DNA from: Candidatus Omnitrophota bacterium
GTDB lineage: Bacteria; Omnitrophota; Koll11; Duberdicusellales; 4484-171
Assembly (NCBI GenBank): GCA_030692055.1
Contig: JAUYCY010000072.1
Coordinates: 3,376 to 67,375 of the forward strand
DNA: 64,000 nt
Direction of reading: 5' to 3'
Shown: one piece after another, positions 14,648-23,101 of the stretch
How positions within the stretch are numbered: the stretch's first letter is position 1
How the letters are laid out: every line of letters begins with the position of its first letter
Notes under the pieces: generated by a model
Told to the model about the DNA's origin: nothing
Database searches by the model: none
The model's input: only the letters and a program-made list of their open reading frames with translations
Translations under genes and position numbers: made by a program

Positions 14648-15436
14648 ATGGGAAAACTAACAGAAGCACTAAGAAAAGCAGCAGAGGAAAGACTTGCCAG
14701 GATACAAAAACTTGATCAAAAGCCAGACGTAAAGTATCAATTCATTGCCAAAAAGACAGTGGATTCCAAGATTGACCCGAGAATCGTTTCTTTCTATGAC
14801 CCAAAATCGCCAGTCGCAGAACAATACCGTATCTTACGCACTAATCTTCAGGCCATAAGCTCAAAAAGTCCCATAAAAGCAATTACGATTACTAGTTCAA
14901 TCCACGGAGAGGGCAAGACCATTACTGCTATAAATCTGGCAATTTCTATGGCTCAAGATTTAAGTAAAAAGAATATTCTACTGGTGGATGCGGATTTACG
15001 GCGCGCCCGGATTAGCAAATACTTAGGGTTCAATTCCGAGTTAGGCTTGGCGGATTTAATCGCTAATGGCGCAAATATAGACGAAGCACTTTTTAATATA
15101 GGTATAGATAATCTTACCATTTTACCTACCGGTAAGATTCCTCATAATCCTGCCGAGCTTTTGGGTTCAATGAAGATGAAAAATCTGATTACGCTGCTTA
15201 AGTCTAAATATGATTATATTATCTTTGATACGCCGCCGGTTATTCCCGTAACTGATGCCGGCTTGGTAGGCGCTCAGACCGATGGCGTGATTATGGTAGT
15301 TCAGGCAGAGCGGACCCAGAAGGGCGTAGTTGAGCATGGCGAAGGCCTGCTCAAGCAAGCTCAGGCCAAGCTTCTGGGTTATATCCTGACTAATATTCAG
15401 TACCACATCCCCGCGTATATTTACAGATATTTATAA
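14648..15436 (+). CDS. BY-type tyrosine autokinase (CpsD/Wzc cytoplasmic domain)
   Basis: The 262-residue protein has Walker A SIHGEGKT (residues 84-91), Walker A' ILLVDADLRRARIS and Walker B YDYIIFDTPPVIP, in the BY-kinase arrangement. EQYRILRTNLQ before the P-loop is typical. The C-terminus NIQYHIPAYIYRYL carries the tyrosine cluster that is phosphorylated. As in CpsC/CpsD pairs, the membrane part is a separate protein (12311-13624). It should regulate EPS polymerisation by phosphorylation cycles. It is immediately followed by the epimerase. Confidence 0.92.
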   Translation: MGKLTEALRKAAEERLARIQKLDQKPDVKYQFIAKKTVDSKIDPRIVSFYDPKSPVAEQYRILRTNLQAISSKSPIKAITITSSIHGEGKTITAINLAISMAQDLSKKNILLVDADLRRARISKYLGFNSELGLADLIANGANIDEALFNIGIDNLTILPTGKIPHNPAELLGSMKMKNLITLLKSKYDYIIFDTPPVIPVTDAGLVGAQTDGVIMVVQAERTQKGVVEHGEGLLKQAQAKLLGYILTNIQYHIPAYIYRYL

Positions 15437-15456
15437 TGCCAACCAAAGGAGGCGAG

Positions 15457-16482
15457 ATGCGTTATTTGGTAACCGGCGGCGCCGGATTTATCGGTTCGCA
15501 TATTGTAGAAAGATTACTCAAAGAAGGACACTTTGTCCGCGTTCTGGATAATTTCTCCAGCGGCAAAGAGGAAAACCTTGATTTTACCAAACACCTAACA
15601 CCCAACACCTATGACCTAATAAAAGGCGACATCCGCGACAAAGCCACTTGTAACAAGGCTTGCGAAAGTATTGATTACGTTCTGCATCAGGCAGCGTTAA
15701 GAAGCGTTCCTAAATCTATGAATGACCCCCAAAGTTACAATGATGTCAATATCAACGGCACAGTTTTTATGCTTCAGGCAGCAGCCAAAAACAAGGTTAA
15801 GCGTTTTGTGTTTGCTTCTTCAAGTTCGGTTTACGGAGACATAGATACCTTTCCCGAAAAAGAAGATTTTTTACCCCAGCCCATTTCGCCTTATGCCCTG
15901 ACTAAATTAGCCGGCGAGCACTATTGCCATATATTTTCCGAACATTTTAATCTGGAAACCATGTGTCTGAGATATTTCAATGTTTTCGGACCCCGCCAAG
16001 CCTTGGATGATGAATACGCCGTGGTGGTCCCTAAGTTTATTCATTGTATTTTGCATGACGAGCAGCCGCCGATTTTCGGCACCGGCAAACAATCCCGCGA
16101 CTTCACCTATATTGATAATGTTGTGGAAGCAAATATATTAGCCGCTACCCAGGGACTAGAAGGGTCTGCCCCTCCCGCAGGAGGCGGGACACCCGGCCTT
16201 CCGATAGGCCGGGGTGCGTCCGTAAGTGTCCCTAAGAAAGCAGCTCATATAGTTTTCAACGTCGCTAACGGTAAAGATAACACAGTATTAGAACTCGTTT
16301 ATGCCTTAAACAAGATCATCGGCAAAAACATCAAGCCCACATTTTTACCCGTTCGTCCCGGAGACGTTTTCCGTACACTGGCAGATATATCTAAGATTAA
16401 ATCAAAACTAGGCTTTAAACCGAAAGTAGACTTCGAAGAAGGGCTAAAGAGAACAGTTACTTGGTTTCAATCTACGAGCTAA
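15457..16482 (+). CDS. NAD-dependent UDP-sugar 4-epimerase with a repeat-encoded insert
   Basis: An extended-SDR sugar epimerase of 341 residues, read from the ATG after AAAGGAGG (an earlier in-frame ATG at 15436 overlaps the kinase stop). TGGAGFIGSH is the NAD-binding loop and SPYALTKLAGEHY carries the catalytic Tyr/Lys pair. It probably interconverts UDP-GlcNAc/GalNAc or UDP-Glc/Gal for the EPS. Around residues 233-258 a stretch (EGSAPPAGGGTPGLPIGRGA) does not belong to the fold and is encoded by a GC-rich palindromic element (16151-16233). The frame stays open and the downstream motif GDVFRTLADISK is intact. The stop codon lies inside a heptamer array. Confidence 0.88.
   Translation: MRYLVTGGAGFIGSHIVERLLKEGHFVRVLDNFSSGKEENLDFTKHLTPNTYDLIKGDIRDKATCNKACESIDYVLHQAALRSVPKSMNDPQSYNDVNINGTVFMLQAAAKNKVKRFVFASSSSVYGDIDTFPEKEDFLPQPISPYALTKLAGEHYCHIFSEHFNLETMCLRYFNVFGPRQALDDEYAVVVPKFIHCILHDEQPPIFGTGKQSRDFTYIDNVVEANILAATQGLEGSAPPAGGGTPGLPIGRGASVSVPKKAAHIVFNVANGKDNTVLELVYALNKIIGKNIKPTFLPVRPGDVFRTLADISKIKSKLGFKPKVDFEEGLKRTVTWFQSTS
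16151..16233 (+). repeat. GC-rich palindromic element inserted in the epimerase frame
   Basis: It begins GGGAC and ends GTCCC, with two hairpins inside: CCTCC-CGCA-GGAGG and CCGGCCT-TCCGAT-AGGCCGG. The composition is much richer in GC than the gene around it. It adds about 27 codons without breaking the frame. Related GGGACAGTCCC elements sit inside the genes at 31237 and 36283. Confidence 0.7.
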
Positions 16483-16502
16483 GAGCTACGAGCTATGAGC
16501 TC
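16475..16502 (+). repeat. Left heptamer array flanking the AbiE module
   Basis: Four tandem heptamers, CGAGCTA, AGAGCTA, CGAGCTA and TGAGCTC. The first supplies the stop codon of the epimerase. A matching four-unit array lies on the other side of the toxin-antitoxin module at 18296-18323. Confidence 0.75.
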
Positions 16503-16522
16503 AAATTGATAACAAATTAAGC

Positions 16523-16568
16523 TTGACAAGTAATACTCTATGTATATAATACAGGATGTTATCCTGTA
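16523..16568 (+). promoter_or_regulatory. Promoter and operator of the first AbiE module
   Basis: TTGACA (16523-16528), a 16-base spacer and TATAAT (16545-16550). TACAGGAT (16550-16557) and ATCCTGTA (16561-16568) form a perfect palindrome around GTT at the expected start point. AbiEi proteins are known autorepressors that bind inverted repeats, so this is the likely operator. Confidence 0.78.
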
Positions 16569-16604
16569 AATATGTATTATAATATAATCAAAAGGAGATT
16601 TCTG

Positions 16605-17435
16605 ATGGCGAGCAAACATGGTAATACTAAAACATTAGGCCCGGTTAGCTCTTTTCTTATCGCCGAGCTTAAAAAATCAGGCAAGAACATTTTCGGGATA
16701 AAAGAGGCGCAGTCTATACTGAAAAAGAATGAAAATGCTGCTGCGGATTTATTAAGCGAATTAGTAAAGAGAGAGATTCTTTTGCGGCTGAAATCAGGGC
16801 TGTTTTTGATCATCCCGCTGGAGGCCGGAAGCAATTATTTGGAGAACAGGTATATAGTGGCACGGGAACTTATAGCTGCAAAAGATTATTATATTTCGCA
16901 TTACAGCGCGATGGCGCTGCACGGTATGACTACCCAGCCGGTCCTGAAGGTTTTTACTACTGCGGCCAAACGGGAGAAAAACAGGTTAATTTCAGGGTTG
17001 GAGTTTATTTTTATTTACTCCCAGCCGAAGAATCTATTCGGAATAGAAGATAAGTGGATTACCAAACAAGAAAAGATAAGAATAAGCGATTTAGAGAAAA
17101 CAATCATTGATGCCTTGGTCAGGCCGGAGCTCTGCGGAGGCGTTGCGGAAATTGCCAAAGGGATATGGTTGATAAAAGACAGGATAAATTTCCCGCGGCT
17201 GATTACTTACTGCAAAAAAATCAAGGTAAAAGCGGTTGCCAAAAGGCTGGGTTTTATCCTGCAGGAGTTAAATTTAGGTGATGGCACAGCGCTAAAATTA
17301 CAGGATTACGTAAAAAGAAGCCTTTCCTATGTATTGTTGGATCCCGTCTTAAAGAAACAGGGCAAATATCTTAAACAATGGCGCCTGCGTATAAACTTTA
17401 ACCCGGAAGAATTAAAATCCATTATTTGGGCTTAG
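16605..17435 (+). CDS. AbiEi-family antitoxin/regulator (module 1)
   Basis: The 276-residue protein is read from the ATG after AAAAGGAG. The N-terminal region (IFGIKEAQSILKKNENAAAD) is a winged-helix DNA-binding domain, and the C-terminal part (YYISHYSAMALHGMTTQPVL; ISDLEKTIIDALVRPELCGG) is the conserved AbiEi antitoxin domain. In type IV AbiE systems this protein represses the operon and antagonises the nucleotidyltransferase toxin encoded next, which starts five bases after its stop. The palindrome at 16550-16568 is its likely operator. A second, divergent copy is at 50209. Confidence 0.85.
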   Translation: MASKHGNTKTLGPVSSFLIAELKKSGKNIFGIKEAQSILKKNENAAADLLSELVKREILLRLKSGLFLIIPLEAGSNYLENRYIVARELIAAKDYYISHYSAMALHGMTTQPVLKVFTTAAKREKNRLISGLEFIFIYSQPKNLFGIEDKWITKQEKIRISDLEKTIIDALVRPELCGGVAEIAKGIWLIKDRINFPRLITYCKKIKVKAVAKRLGFILQELNLGDGTALKLQDYVKRSLSYVLLDPVLKKQGKYLKQWRLRINFNPEELKSIIWA

Positions 17436-17440
17436 CATAA

Positions 17441-18238
17441 ATGATACGTTTAGGAGAAATAGAAAGACTCTCTGCTAAATTCGGTGTTCCTGCGGAGGTA
17501 ATTGAAAAAGACTATTGTATCAACTGGCTGCTTATTGCCCTGTCTTCTTTAAAAGAGAAGTCAGGCTTGGTTTTTTACGGCGGCACGGCAATAAAGATGG
17601 CTTATTTCCCGGTTTACAGGTTTAGCGAAGATATAGATTTTATAAGCCCGCGCAGTTTTGAAACCGGCGCAATTTTAAGCCTTATGGAACAGCTTTACGG
17701 CATTACAAAGGAAAAGGCAAACATCATTTTCTCCACCGATACCAAAACAGTCGAAAAACGGGACGCCAGACTGCAGTTTCTTATCTCTTATGATGGCTTT
17801 CCCGAGTTGAGTTTTAATAAAAGGATTAAGCTGGATTTCACCTTTGACGTAACGCCTGTTCAAGATCCGGTATTGAAAAAAGTGTCTTGCAGCTACAGTG
17901 ATATGGAGAATATATCCGCCAAGCTGCCTGTTTATACCCTTGAAGCGATAGCAACGGATAAAATCGGCACGCTATTAAGCACAACGCGCACAGAACCTCG
18001 GGATTTATACGACCTCTGGTTCCTGTTAAAAAGCGGCAGGCTGGATTTAAATAAAGTAAAAGCTAACTTTAAAATAAAATTCGGGTATATTTTAGACTGG
18101 CGGTTTGTTATTCCGGCGCTGCATAATCTGATGTATAAGGAGCGCTGGGCGCACCGCCTTTTGCATCAGGTTGCGCGTCTGCCTGATTTTAATCTTGTCT
18201 TGGATGAAACAGAGCAGTATGTAAGAAAGTATTTTTAA
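17441..18238 (+). CDS. AbiEii-family nucleotidyltransferase toxin (module 1)
   Basis: The 265-residue protein shows the AbiEii/DUF1814 nucleotidyltransferase motifs: EKDYCINWLL near the N-terminus, FYGGTAIKMAY (residues 45-55), RFSEDIDFI with the catalytic acidic pair, and LDFTFD later on. TLEAIATDKIGTLLSTTRTE followed by PRDLYDLWFL is the C-terminal signature. Related toxins add nucleotides to RNA substrates such as tRNA acceptor ends. All key residues are present, so it looks functional. It is paired with the antitoxin five bases upstream. Confidence 0.86.
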   Translation: MIRLGEIERLSAKFGVPAEVIEKDYCINWLLIALSSLKEKSGLVFYGGTAIKMAYFPVYRFSEDIDFISPRSFETGAILSLMEQLYGITKEKANIIFSTDTKTVEKRDARLQFLISYDGFPELSFNKRIKLDFTFDVTPVQDPVLKKVSCSYSDMENISAKLPVYTLEAIATDKIGTLLSTTRTEPRDLYDLWFLLKSGRLDLNKVKANFKIKFGYILDWRFVIPALHNLMYKERWAHRLLHQVARLPDFNLVLDETEQYVRKYF

Positions 18239-18266
18239 AAGCTCGGGGAAAATAAATAAGTAGTGT

Positions 18267-18323
18267 GTCCCCGGAATTACCGTCCCCGGAATTACCGAGC
18301 TACGGGCTACGAACTAAGAGCTA
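18267..18323 (+). repeat. Right flank of AbiE module: 15-bp tandem pair plus heptamer array
   Basis: GTCCCCGGAATTACC occurs twice in tandem (18267-18296). It leads into four heptamers, CGAGCTA, CGGGCTA, CGAACTA and AGAGCTA (18296-18323), matching the array at 16475-16502. Confidence 0.72.
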
Positions 18324-18338
18324 AGAAAGACATACAAG

Positions 18339-19124
18339 ATGATGAGACTGGGATGCATAAGAGATAAGTTTGATGCCAGAGATTATTTGATGCGGGCGTA
18401 TCTTCCCGTTGTAAAGCTTCCTAAAAAGGTTGACCATACCCAAAAGATGTCACCAGTCAGGGAACAGGGAGAAGAAGGGACCTGTGTGGGCTTTGCCGTT
18501 GCTTCGGGAATGAAGGAGTATCAGGAGTTTCTTGATTATGAAAAGTTGGTAGAGCTTTCCCCGCGCTTTCTTTATACCGAAGCTAGATTAATTGATGGAA
18601 TGCCGGGATTAGAGGGGACGACTATTCGGGCAAGTATGCAAGCGTTGAAAAAGAAAGGAGTCTGTCAGGAGAGATTCTGGCCATATTCTGTGCACCAGAA
18701 GGACAAACCCAAAGCAGGTGCTAAAGCCAATGCCAAAAAATTTCGTATCATTACCTATGCGCGCATACTTAATCTCAATGAGCTGCGGATGAATCTTTCC
18801 AGTATTGGGCCGGTGGTCTTGGGTATTGAGGTCTTTAAGGGGATGTTTAAGACCAAGACAGGTATTGTTCCTCTGCCTAAGAAAAATGAGGCTAGCTTAG
18901 GCGGCCATGCGATATGCGCGGTAGGATATACCGATGAAAAGAAACTGATTAAATTTAAAAACTCATGGTCCACCAAATGGGGTGAAAAGGGCTTTGGGTA
19001 TCTACCCTATGGGTATATCCAGCGTTATATGATGGATGCCTGGTCTTCAGTTGATATTGAGGACCCAAATCCTTTAACCTTGGCGAGTGTAATAAGCTAC
19101 AGAGAGAACCTTGACAACTCGTGA
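18339..19124 (+). CDS. Papain-like (C1 family) cysteine peptidase
   Basis: The 261-residue protein carries the papain catalytic set. The oxyanion Gln43 and nucleophile Cys49 are in REQGEEGTCVGFA, His190 is in LGGHAICAVGY, and Asn208 is in FKNSWSTKWGEKGFGYL. The N-terminus (MMRLGCIRDKFDARDYLMRA) has no signal peptide or pro-domain, so it may be cytoplasmic or leave by another route. It stands alone between the AbiE module and the EPS exporter genes. Papain-like proteases of this compact type occur in many environmental bacteria; the substrate is unknown. The second ATG (18342) is an equally possible start. Confidence 0.88.
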   Translation: MMRLGCIRDKFDARDYLMRAYLPVVKLPKKVDHTQKMSPVREQGEEGTCVGFAVASGMKEYQEFLDYEKLVELSPRFLYTEARLIDGMPGLEGTTIRASMQALKKKGVCQERFWPYSVHQKDKPKAGAKANAKKFRIITYARILNLNELRMNLSSIGPVVLGIEVFKGMFKTKTGIVPLPKKNEASLGGHAICAVGYTDEKKLIKFKNSWSTKWGEKGFGYLPYGYIQRYMMDAWSSVDIEDPNPLTLASVISYRENLDNS

Positions 19125-19196
19125 ATTATCAATATCTAGGGAGTAAAGAACAGTGGATTGGTTTGGTAAAAAATCGCTAACTAGTAAGGGGATATT

Positions 19197-19973
19197 ATGT
19201 TAAAGAGGCTTATAAATTATCGTGATCTTTTGTTTATGCTTACCTTCCGAGATATAAAAATTAGATACAAGCAGGCAGTAATGGGTTTTGTTTGGGCCAT
19301 CTTTATGCCGATTATGGCAGTTCTGGCAGGGATATTGGTTAAAAAAGCAATTTCAGTTGTTTCAGGTAAGCCGATGGATTTTGCGGGCGTGATTACCATT
19401 TCAGTTAAAGTTCTGCCATGGACTTTTTTTATCAGCGCAACCAGATTTGCTGTCCAAAGCCTTGTAGGTAATAATAATCTGGTAACAAAAATTTACTTTC
19501 CAAAAGAAGTTCTACCGTTTTCATCTATATTGGCATGCCTTTTTGATTTTTTTATTGCAGCCAGTGCCCTGACTGTAATACTTATATTCGCGCACATTGG
19601 AGCAAGTATTTATCTTTTATGGCTCCCCATTCTTTTATTTTTTTTAGTTCTCTTTACTTCAGGTTTAGGTCTTTTGCTTTCGAGCGCAAATCTTTTTTTT
19701 AGAGATGTAAAGTATATTGTGGAAATTATTCTTATGTTCGGAATATTTTTTACTCCTGTATTCTATGAAGCTAGCACCTTTGGAAAATGGAAAGCGTTGC
19801 TTTTACTTAACCCCGTAGGAAGTAATTTAGAGGCAATTAATAAGGTAGTGGTTTTACATATGATGCCTGATATATTTTGGCTTTGCTATACCGGAATTTG
19901 GTCAATTTCAATATTTTTTGTTGGGTTAGCTATTTTTCGTAAAGCAGAACCTCTATTTGCCGAAAACATTTAA
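19197..19973 (+). CDS. ABC-2 polysaccharide/O-antigen export permease (Wzm-like)
   Basis: The 258-residue integral membrane protein has the ABC-2 permease opening YRDLLFMLTFRDIKIRYKQA and VMGFVWAIFMPIMAV, then about six helices. The family exports undecaprenyl-linked glycans across the inner membrane with a Wzt ATPase, which is the next gene. The pair forms one exporter; a second Wzm/Wzt pair is on the minus strand at 56969-58461. Confidence 0.9.
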   Translation: MLKRLINYRDLLFMLTFRDIKIRYKQAVMGFVWAIFMPIMAVLAGILVKKAISVVSGKPMDFAGVITISVKVLPWTFFISATRFAVQSLVGNNNLVTKIYFPKEVLPFSSILACLFDFFIAASALTVILIFAHIGASIYLLWLPILLFFLVLFTSGLGLLLSSANLFFRDVKYIVEIILMFGIFFTPVFYEASTFGKWKALLLLNPVGSNLEAINKVVVLHMMPDIFWLCYTGIWSISIFFVGLAIFRKAEPLFAENI

Positions 19974-19994
19974 ATTGTTTATAAGGAGTTAATA

Positions 19995-21209
19995 ATGAAT
20001 GTTATTGAATTTAATGGAGTCTATAAGAAATTTAGAAAAGGCGAGAGGTTTAATTCGTTAAGAGACGCAATACCTAATTTATTCCGCAAAAATAACGGAC
20101 TAGTAAATGAAGAGTTTTGGGCATTAAATAACGTCAGTTTTGATATAAAAAAGGGAGATGTTCTGGGAATTATTGGGCCCAATGGCGCAGGAAAAAGCAC
20201 GATTTTAAAGCTTTTATCAAAAATTATGAATCCCAATAAAGGGGAAATCAAAATTAGAGGAAGGATATCTGCTTTGATAGAGGTAGCTGCCGGGTTCCAT
20301 GATGAATTGACGGGCAAAGAAAACATTTATCTTAATGGCACAATTCTAGGGATGAGCAGAAAGGAAATTAATAGTAAATTTGATAAGATTGTTGAGTTTT
20401 CAGGGTTGGCCGAATTTATAAATACACCGGTAAAAAGGTATTCTTCAGGAATGCATTCTCGTTTAGGTTTTTCTGTAGCTGCTCATCTGGACCCGGATAT
20501 CTTACTGGTTGATGAGGTGTTAGCAGTAGGTGATATATCATTTCAAGCTAAATGCGCCCAAAAGATGAGAGAGTTACTTAATAGTGGAGCCACCATAGTT
20601 TTAGTTTCGCATAATCTTTCTTTAATTCAGAGCTTATGCAAAAGAGTAATTCTCCTAAACAAGGGAGTAATTGCGCAGGATGGAGCCACGGATGAAGTAA
20701 TTCCTTACTATGAAAATATCGTTTATCAGGAACAAGAACAGGAAATTAGAAAGAAAGATATTTCAGGGGATTATTTTTTAAAGCCAAATCAAGATACTAT
20801 TGTAAATATTTCCAATGTGGCTTTTTTTAATAACGAGCATAACAAGAAAAATATTTTTAAATTCGATGAACTTACTTATATTGAAGTAGATTATTATGCA
20901 AGAGAAATGATTGAAAGCCCGGTTTTTTCATTAGATATTATCCGGGCTGATGGAGTTTTATGCTGTTCATCAAATACAAAAGATAATTCGGGGTTTATAG
21001 GAAAGATTAGCGGCAAGGGAACAGTGACAATAGACTTAGGAAAAATGGGCTTAGCCCCTGGTATCTACATAACTAAAATATCAGTTTGGGATAGGGATAT
21101 GATTCATCCATACGTGATTAGAAAGAAAGATATTTTTAGAATTGAAACCGATAGCCGCAATAAACAAATTGACGGTATTTTTTTACCGCGCCTAGTGTGG
21201 TCAAAGTAA
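19995..21209 (+). CDS. ABC exporter ATPase with C-terminal carbohydrate-binding domain (Wzt-like)
   Basis: Of 404 residues, the first ~240 are an ABC ATPase. Walker A is GPNGAGKST (residues 61-69), the signature is YSSGMHSRLGF, Walker B is ILLVDEVLAVGD, and the switch His is in VLVSHNLS. Residues ~265-404 form a beta-sandwich of the Wzt C-terminal type, which in O9a-like systems recognises the modified non-reducing end of the glycan before export. It pairs with the permease just upstream. SD AAGGAG. Confidence 0.92.
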   Translation: MNVIEFNGVYKKFRKGERFNSLRDAIPNLFRKNNGLVNEEFWALNNVSFDIKKGDVLGIIGPNGAGKSTILKLLSKIMNPNKGEIKIRGRISALIEVAAGFHDELTGKENIYLNGTILGMSRKEINSKFDKIVEFSGLAEFINTPVKRYSSGMHSRLGFSVAAHLDPDILLVDEVLAVGDISFQAKCAQKMRELLNSGATIVLVSHNLSLIQSLCKRVILLNKGVIAQDGATDEVIPYYENIVYQEQEQEIRKKDISGDYFLKPNQDTIVNISNVAFFNNEHNKKNIFKFDELTYIEVDYYAREMIESPVFSLDIIRADGVLCCSSNTKDNSGFIGKISGKGTVTIDLGKMGLAPGIYITKISVWDRDMIHPYVIRKKDIFRIETDSRNKQIDGIFLPRLVWSK

Positions 21210-21446
21210 GATCATAGAATAGATTTTAGTAATTTTAAAAAAGCCAAATAAGAAGATAAAGCAGAAATTTTCAAGTTGCTTAAATTAGTTAATATGCACT
21301 ATATGCCTTCGCAAGAAATGCCGGCCTTAACCTATGAAAATTATTTTGTGGCTAAAATAGACGAGAAAATCGCGGGTTTTTGTGCATATAAAATAGTTTC
21401 TTCGCTAATAAATCAATATGTAATGTCGTTTCAGTTATATATTTAA
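21210..21446 (+). pseudogene. GNAT acetyltransferase remnant
   Basis: The frame reads IDFSNFKKAK, then a stop (TAA at 21249), then EDKAEIFKLLKLVNMHYMPS and ENYFVAKIDEKIAGFCAYKI before ending at 21446. F-V-A-x-x-D-x-x-I-A-G-F is the core strand-turn of GNAT N-acetyltransferases, but the acetyl-CoA loop and the C-terminal half are missing. No start codon or ribosome site fits. It is a decayed gene between the exporter and the methyltransferase. Confidence 0.6.
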
Positions 21447-21470
21447 TAGTCAGTTGAAAGGGATGTTGAT

Positions 21471-22151
21471 ATGAGGATTTTTAACCGTAGCTATTTAAAA
21501 ACATTTATATTTGAACAAAAATGCATCCCTTGTCGCGTAAAAAAGCAATACTATTTATTCAGAAATAAGATTTTTAACATAAATACTAAGAAATATTGGG
21601 ATAATGTTTGGTTAGCCGAAGCAAATAATATACCTGAGCACAGATTTCATCCTTTGCTTTTTGAAAAGATCGTATCAATGGTCCCCTGTAAAAGTAAAAT
21701 TTTAGAGTTGGGTTGCGGTTTGGGAATACTTCTAGAAAAGTTGAAAAATAATAATGAATGTGGTGTATTCGGTATCGATTTTTCTGAAGAAGCGATTGAT
21801 TTCATAAGGAGTAAGAAACTGCAAGGGATGACTGCAAAAGTGCCTCCTATAAATCTGTCTTCAAACTCATTTGATGTAGCAATAGCTATTGAACTATTAG
21901 AACATATAAATAATCAAAATGAGCTTTTGAGGGAAATGTATAGGGTAACTAAACCGAATGGCTTTTTAATTATTGCGGTTCCTGACAATACATTGCATCC
22001 GGATCAAAAAAGAGAACACGTGTCGATTTTTGATGAAAGAAAATTATATAAACTGATGTTAAAATTAAAATTGAAAGAAATAGAAATTGTTAGAATACAA
22101 GAGAAGGAACCCGAGAAAATATTCAGATTGATAGTAAAAGGAAAAAAATGA
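21471..22151 (+). CDS. Class I SAM-dependent methyltransferase
   Basis: The 226-residue protein has motif I ILELGCGLGILLEKLK and acidic loop VFGIDFSEEAIDFI. IELLEHINNQNELLREMYRV marks the methyltransferase-11/23 fold, and GFLIIAVPDN is motif III. It probably methylates a sugar or lipid-linked intermediate of the EPS. In Wzm/Wzt systems terminal methylation can be the export signal, which would fit the Wzt with a C-terminal domain just upstream. It overlaps the next gene by four bases. Confidence 0.86.
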   Translation: MRIFNRSYLKTFIFEQKCIPCRVKKQYYLFRNKIFNINTKKYWDNVWLAEANNIPEHRFHPLLFEKIVSMVPCKSKILELGCGLGILLEKLKNNNECGVFGIDFSEEAIDFIRSKKLQGMTAKVPPINLSSNSFDVAIAIELLEHINNQNELLREMYRVTKPNGFLIIAVPDNTLHPDQKREHVSIFDERKLYKLMLKLKLKEIEIVRIQEKEPEKIFRLIVKGKK

Positions 22152-23101
22152 CTAAAGTATTAGTTGTTATACCTATTTTTAATGGAGAAAAATATATTGC
22201 TGAAGCAATCGACAGTGTTCTTTCTCAAACATATCAAGATTTTCAAATTGTTGTTGTCGATGATGGTTCAAATGATAATACCGAAAAAATTGTTCTGAGT
22301 TATATTGATAAATATCCTTCAAAAATAAAATATATACGTCAGAATAATGGAGGAGCGGCTTCAGCTAGAAACAGGGGCATAAAATCAGTAAGTAGCGAAT
22401 ACGTTGCTTTTGTCGATCATGATGATGTCTGGTTACCAGAGAAATTAAAGTATAATATGGAAGTTTTAGAAAATAAGAAACACTTAGCTTTTGTTTGTTC
22501 AGAGGCCTATCGAATAAATGAACATGGCGAAATAATTGATAAACTTCAGAGATTGAGCAAAGATGCCGAGGATTTTGAATCTCTTTTTAATAGAAATTTT
22601 GTTCTCACTTTAACAGTTACTGCGAGACGCAGCTCTATCGAAAATGTAGGCTTTTTCGATGAAAAAATTTCTTATAGTGAAGATTACGATTTGTGGCTAC
22701 GATTAGCTAAACACTATAAATACAAATATATTGACCTCCCGCTTGCTAAATACAGAACACATTCAAGCCAGAAAAGCAGCAACTTATATATGATTTATGC
22801 AAACATATTAAAAACGTTAAAAAAGAAAGAAATTTCCAATAATGTAAATTTTTTAACATATCGAAAAAAAATTGCAAAACTTTATTACCATTTAGGAGAA
22901 ATTTGTGTTCAAAATAATAATTACTTGCAAGCTTCGCTGGATTTTTTGCATTCATTGAATATGCACCCGATTATTGGTTATTACATTTGGCCCGATGAAA
23001 TAAAAAAAATTAGATTTACATTTATTTATAGAATTTTTAGAATATATTTTCTTTGTATTTATTTTCTCGCGCGTGCAATAAAAAATAATTATTTAATATG
23101 A
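22148..23101 (+). CDS. Glycosyltransferase family 2
   Basis: The 317-residue protein has the GT-A start VLVVIPIFNGEKYIAEAIDS, then VVVDDGSNDNTEKI and GAASARNRGIKS, with the DXD-type metal site in FVDHDDVW. SYSEDYDLWLRLA is the acceptor-side acidic motif. It transfers a sugar from a nucleotide donor in EPS repeat-unit assembly. The C-terminus is AT-rich with hydrophobic aromatic residues and may lie along the membrane. Overlaps both neighbours by four bases. Confidence 0.9.
   Translation: MTKVLVVIPIFNGEKYIAEAIDSVLSQTYQDFQIVVVDDGSNDNTEKIVLSYIDKYPSKIKYIRQNNGGAASARNRGIKSVSSEYVAFVDHDDVWLPEKLKYNMEVLENKKHLAFVCSEAYRINEHGEIIDKLQRLSKDAEDFESLFNRNFVLTLTVTARRSSIENVGFFDEKISYSEDYDLWLRLAKHYKYKYIDLPLAKYRTHSSQKSSNLYMIYANILKTLKKKEISNNVNFLTYRKKIAKLYYHLGEICVQNNNYLQASLDFLHSLNMHPIIGYYIWPDEIKKIRFTFIYRIFRIYFLCIYFLARAIKNNYLI

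Noticed and set aside
16475..18323. Insertion sequence or transposon
   Set aside because: No transposase is encoded; the flanking heptamer arrays are direct, not terminal inverted repeats.
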